Shown here one piece after another: positions 5,402-6,952 of a stretch of DNA of 6,952 nt. The stretch covers positions 1-6,952 of the forward strand of contig CAYMGT010000040.1 in NCBI GenBank assembly GCA_964390115.1, given 5' to 3'. This DNA is from JAIPJA01 sp964390115 (GTDB lineage: Bacteria; Patescibacteriota; Patescibacteriia; Patescibacteriales; UBA12465). A program made the translations under genes and the position numbers. The stretch's first letter is position 1, and every line of letters begins with the position of its first letter. Below the pieces are notes generated by a model, which saw only the letters and a program-made list of their open reading frames with translations, did no database searches and had not been told where the DNA came from.

Positions 5402-6397
5402 TTAAAACCTTAACTTTCTTCTAATTTTCCTGATAAACTTATAGATTAAATATTTTTTCTCATTTAAAATAAGATCAAAAGTTCCTGGATAGTTATATTT
5501 TAAATCAGAAAAACCTAATTTAAATCTTGTTACCCCTGGCCACAACTTTTCACTAATTCCTCCAAAATCATAATACTTTAAACCCCTTTCCTTAGACTTT
5601 AATATAGCCTCCCACTGTAGAGCTTGTGGGGCCATTAAATTTCTTTTACTACTAGAAGATGCTCCATGAAGGTAAACTGCTTGATCTCCAAAAAAAGAAA
5701 ATAGTCCACCCGCCAAAACTTCATCTCCGTGATAAGCTAAAAGTAAACTAACTTTATCATCACCACCTTTAATAATTTTTTCATAATGATCTTTAGAGTG
5801 AAGTCCAAAATTATTTCTCTCCCCCGTGGTATTGAGTAATTTCCAAAATTTATCTATATCTTTTTTATCTCTACCCTCTTTTACCTCAACTCCTCTTTTT
5901 TGACTTAATCTAATATTATATCTAGTTTTCTGATGCATATTTTTTAAAATTTCTTCCTTACTTTGACTGAGATCTATAAGTAAAGTCTTCTCTGCTTGAA
6001 TAGCTAAAGTTTTTTCTTTTTTAAACCTACTTTCATAATGGAAATCGGGTTCAATACGAATAAATGAAGCTTCTTTATTTAAAACCTTTTGGACTTCTTT
6101 CTCCCAAAAAAATATAACTTTTTTTAGTCTATCTTTATCTTGTAGCAACTCCTGACAAACTATTGGCCCTCTAGGACAGTAATAATAACTCACAAAACGA
6201 TTTTTTTCAGTTATAAGAAGTGAACTTAAAAGATAATTATTATCACTATCTACTACAGCCAAGATATTTGTTTCTTTATTTTCCAGCTTAACTATATTTT
6301 GCCAATAGAAGCTTTGTAAAAACTGTGATCTATCATTTTTTGAAACAAAGGAATTTAATTTATGTCTATCAGTAGAATTTAATTTTACTAGCTTCAT
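5402..6397 (-). CDS. FemA/FemB-family peptidoglycan bridge aminoacyltransferase
   Basis: The 331-residue protein belongs to the FemA/FemB/FemX family, which transfers amino acids from aminoacyl-tRNA to the stem peptide of lipid II at the inner face of the membrane. Two GNAT-like halves are visible. The first has FLQSFYWQNI (26-35), YYYCPRGPI (71-79) and FIRIEPDF (112-119). The second begins with KTRYNIRLSQKRGVEV (157-172), a block strongly conserved in the family, and has GGLFSFF (230-236), YLHGASSSSKRNLMAPQALQ (242-261) and KYYDFGGI (274-281), followed by PGVTRFKLGF. The basic C terminus could touch the membrane or tRNA. Length is normal. It is the first gene after the promoter at 6442 and is separated from ybeY by 4 nt. 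The amino acid transferred cannot be told from sequence. Confidence 0.93.
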   Translation of the reverse strand: MKLVKLNSTDRHKLNSFVSKNDRSQFLQSFYWQNIVKLENKETNILAVVDSDNNYLLSSLLITEKNRFVSYYYCPRGPIVCQELLQDKDRLKKVIFFWEKEVQKVLNKEASFIRIEPDFHYESRFKKEKTLAIQAEKTLLIDLSQSKEEILKNMHQKTRYNIRLSQKRGVEVKEGRDKKDIDKFWKLLNTTGERNNFGLHSKDHYEKIIKGGDDKVSLLLAYHGDEVLAGGLFSFFGDQAVYLHGASSSSKRNLMAPQALQWEAILKSKERGLKYYDFGGISEKLWPGVTRFKLGFSDLKYNYPGTFDLILNEKKYLIYKFIRKIRRKLRF

Positions 6398-6441
6398 AAA
6401 ATTAAGAAAATTTAAATTTAAAACTTAATTTAATTATTTTT

Positions 6442-6450
6442 ATTATAACA
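6442..6450 (-). promoter_or_regulatory. Extended -10 promoter for the femAB-ybeY-pilin operon
   Basis: On the minus strand TGTTATAAT (6450-6442) is a perfect extended -10 element (TGn followed by TATAAT). It lies just past the T-run of the upstream terminator, and no good -35 box is found at 16-18 nt spacing, which an extended -10 can tolerate. Transcription would begin near 6435, giving a leader of about 38 nt to the ATG at 6397. Confidence 0.6.
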
Positions 6451-6460
6451 TAAAAATACA

Positions 6461-6490
6461 AAAAAACCATTGTCTTAACAATGATTTTTT
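6461..6490 (-). terminator. Rho-independent terminator of the pilin gene
   Basis: The minus-strand RNA has arms AAAAAATCATTGT (6490-6478) and ACAATGGTTTTTT (6473-6461) around a TAAG loop. All 13 positions pair, one as G-U, and a T-tract (6466-6460) closes the structure. The same fold on the plus strand would carry a mismatch, so it is oriented for the pilin gene that stops at 6522, about 30 nt upstream. Confidence 0.85.
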
Positions 6491-6521
6491 ATCTTGTAAC
6501 TATTTAAATAATTAAAATAAA

Positions 6522-6938
6522 CTAATGAATACCAGCTGGATTAGCAGTATGTACCCCTGAAGAAACCTCTCCTGTGTCAGCCCCTAGACAATAGGCCAGG
6601 GTATAACTAGCTCCACTATCTTGCATGGTATATGCGTAAGGATTATTTAGAGCAGTACATGTTCCGTCAAATGGAGTAGGAGCAAAAGGAACAGCATTCA
6701 TGTAAATAATACCGCTAGCAGATAATTCGTCACCCTCAGCTAAAGCAGATGGATAACCATTGTTATCATTATAATAAAGTTCTAACGCAGTCTGAATTTG
6801 TTTAACATCAGCCACACGTTTAGCATCTCTAGATTTTTGTCTAGCGCTATTTAAAGCTACAACTGATAAAGTTGAAAGTAAACCAATAATGGCAATTACA
6901 ACTAACAACTCTATTAAGGTAAATCCTTTTTTTTTCAT
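6522..6938 (-). CDS. Type IV pilin / PulG-like major-type pilin
   Basis: The 138-residue prepilin has a short leader MKKKG, cleaved after Gly5 by prepilin peptidase, then FTLIELLVVIAIIGLLSTLSVVALNSAR with Glu at mature position 5. ARQKSRDAKRVADVKQIQTALELYYNDNNGYP (32-63) is the classic helix-to-head junction of T2SS G / type IV pilin proteins in Patescibacteria. Cys94 and Cys117 probably form the disulfide that closes the C-terminal loop. The ending AYCLGADTGEVSSGVHTANPAGIH resembles the 'CLG...G.H.A.P.GI' tail of major pilins in that group. It is monocistronic as far as the window shows, with its own terminator at 6461-6490 and only 14 nt of upstream sequence visible, so its promoter is not seen. 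Inferred role: shaft subunit of a type IV-like pilus. A pseudopilin role cannot be excluded. Confidence 0.92.
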   Translation of the reverse strand: MKKKGFTLIELLVVIAIIGLLSTLSVVALNSARQKSRDAKRVADVKQIQTALELYYNDNNGYPSALAEGDELSASGIIYMNAVPFAPTPFDGTCTALNNPYAYTMQDSGASYTLAYCLGADTGEVSSGVHTANPAGIH

Positions 6939-6952
6939 ATTTTTTAAATAAT

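Overview
The window is AT-rich (roughly two-thirds A+T by eye) and codes almost entirely on the minus strand. Gene content and protein style point to a member of the Patescibacteria (Candidate Phyla Radiation), probably a Parcubacteria-type lineage. The clues are a pilin ending in a Cys-rich CLG tail, a compact set of minor pilins, a FemA/FemB-type transferase with the motifs usual in that group, a surface protein with 'GFA...GWISF' repeats, and a secreted fibre-like protein with 'GIGT.NP' repeats. This taxonomic call is inference; there is no rRNA or marker gene here beyond YbeY. All ORFs read cleanly with UGA as an ordinary (here unused) stop, so there is no sign of the UGA=Gly code of Gracilibacteria/Absconditabacteria.

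Layout in the order of transcription, right to left. (1) 6938-6522: a major-type IV pilin gene, closed by a good rho-independent terminator (6461-6490). (2) An extended -10 promoter (TGTTATAAT, 6442-6450) sits just past that terminator. It probably drives a seven-gene unit, 6397-1361, with gaps of 4-10 nt or short overlaps: FemA/B-like aminoacyltransferase, YbeY rRNA-maturation endonuclease, a 481-residue surface protein (four short repeats, FnIII-like and PKD-like domains), and four minor prepilins in the order H (FimT/GspH), I (PilV/GspI), J (PilW/GspJ), K (PilX/GspK). (3) 1109-1360: a 252-base intergenic region with a candidate terminator, nested inverted repeats, a possible IS3-type end relic, and a TTTACA-17-TAATAT promoter. 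(4) 1108 to the left edge: the 5' part of a secreted fibre-like gene that runs out of the window.

How the genes may work together. In type II secretion and type IV pili, the H-I-J-K minor pilins form the priming complex at the tip of the filament. Here they are preceded by a membrane-anchored or secreted modular surface protein in the same unit. The parsimonious reading is a pilus-tip or cell-surface attachment module, with the separate pilin gene supplying a shaft subunit and the GIGT-repeat fibre as another exported surface protein. FemA/B would modify the peptidoglycan peptide bridge, and YbeY is a housekeeping passenger. YbeY is unusual in having Asp in place of its third metal-binding His. 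No ATPase, prepilin peptidase or platform gene lies in the window, so the assembly machinery must be elsewhere. No tRNA, rRNA, CRISPR or intact mobile element was seen.
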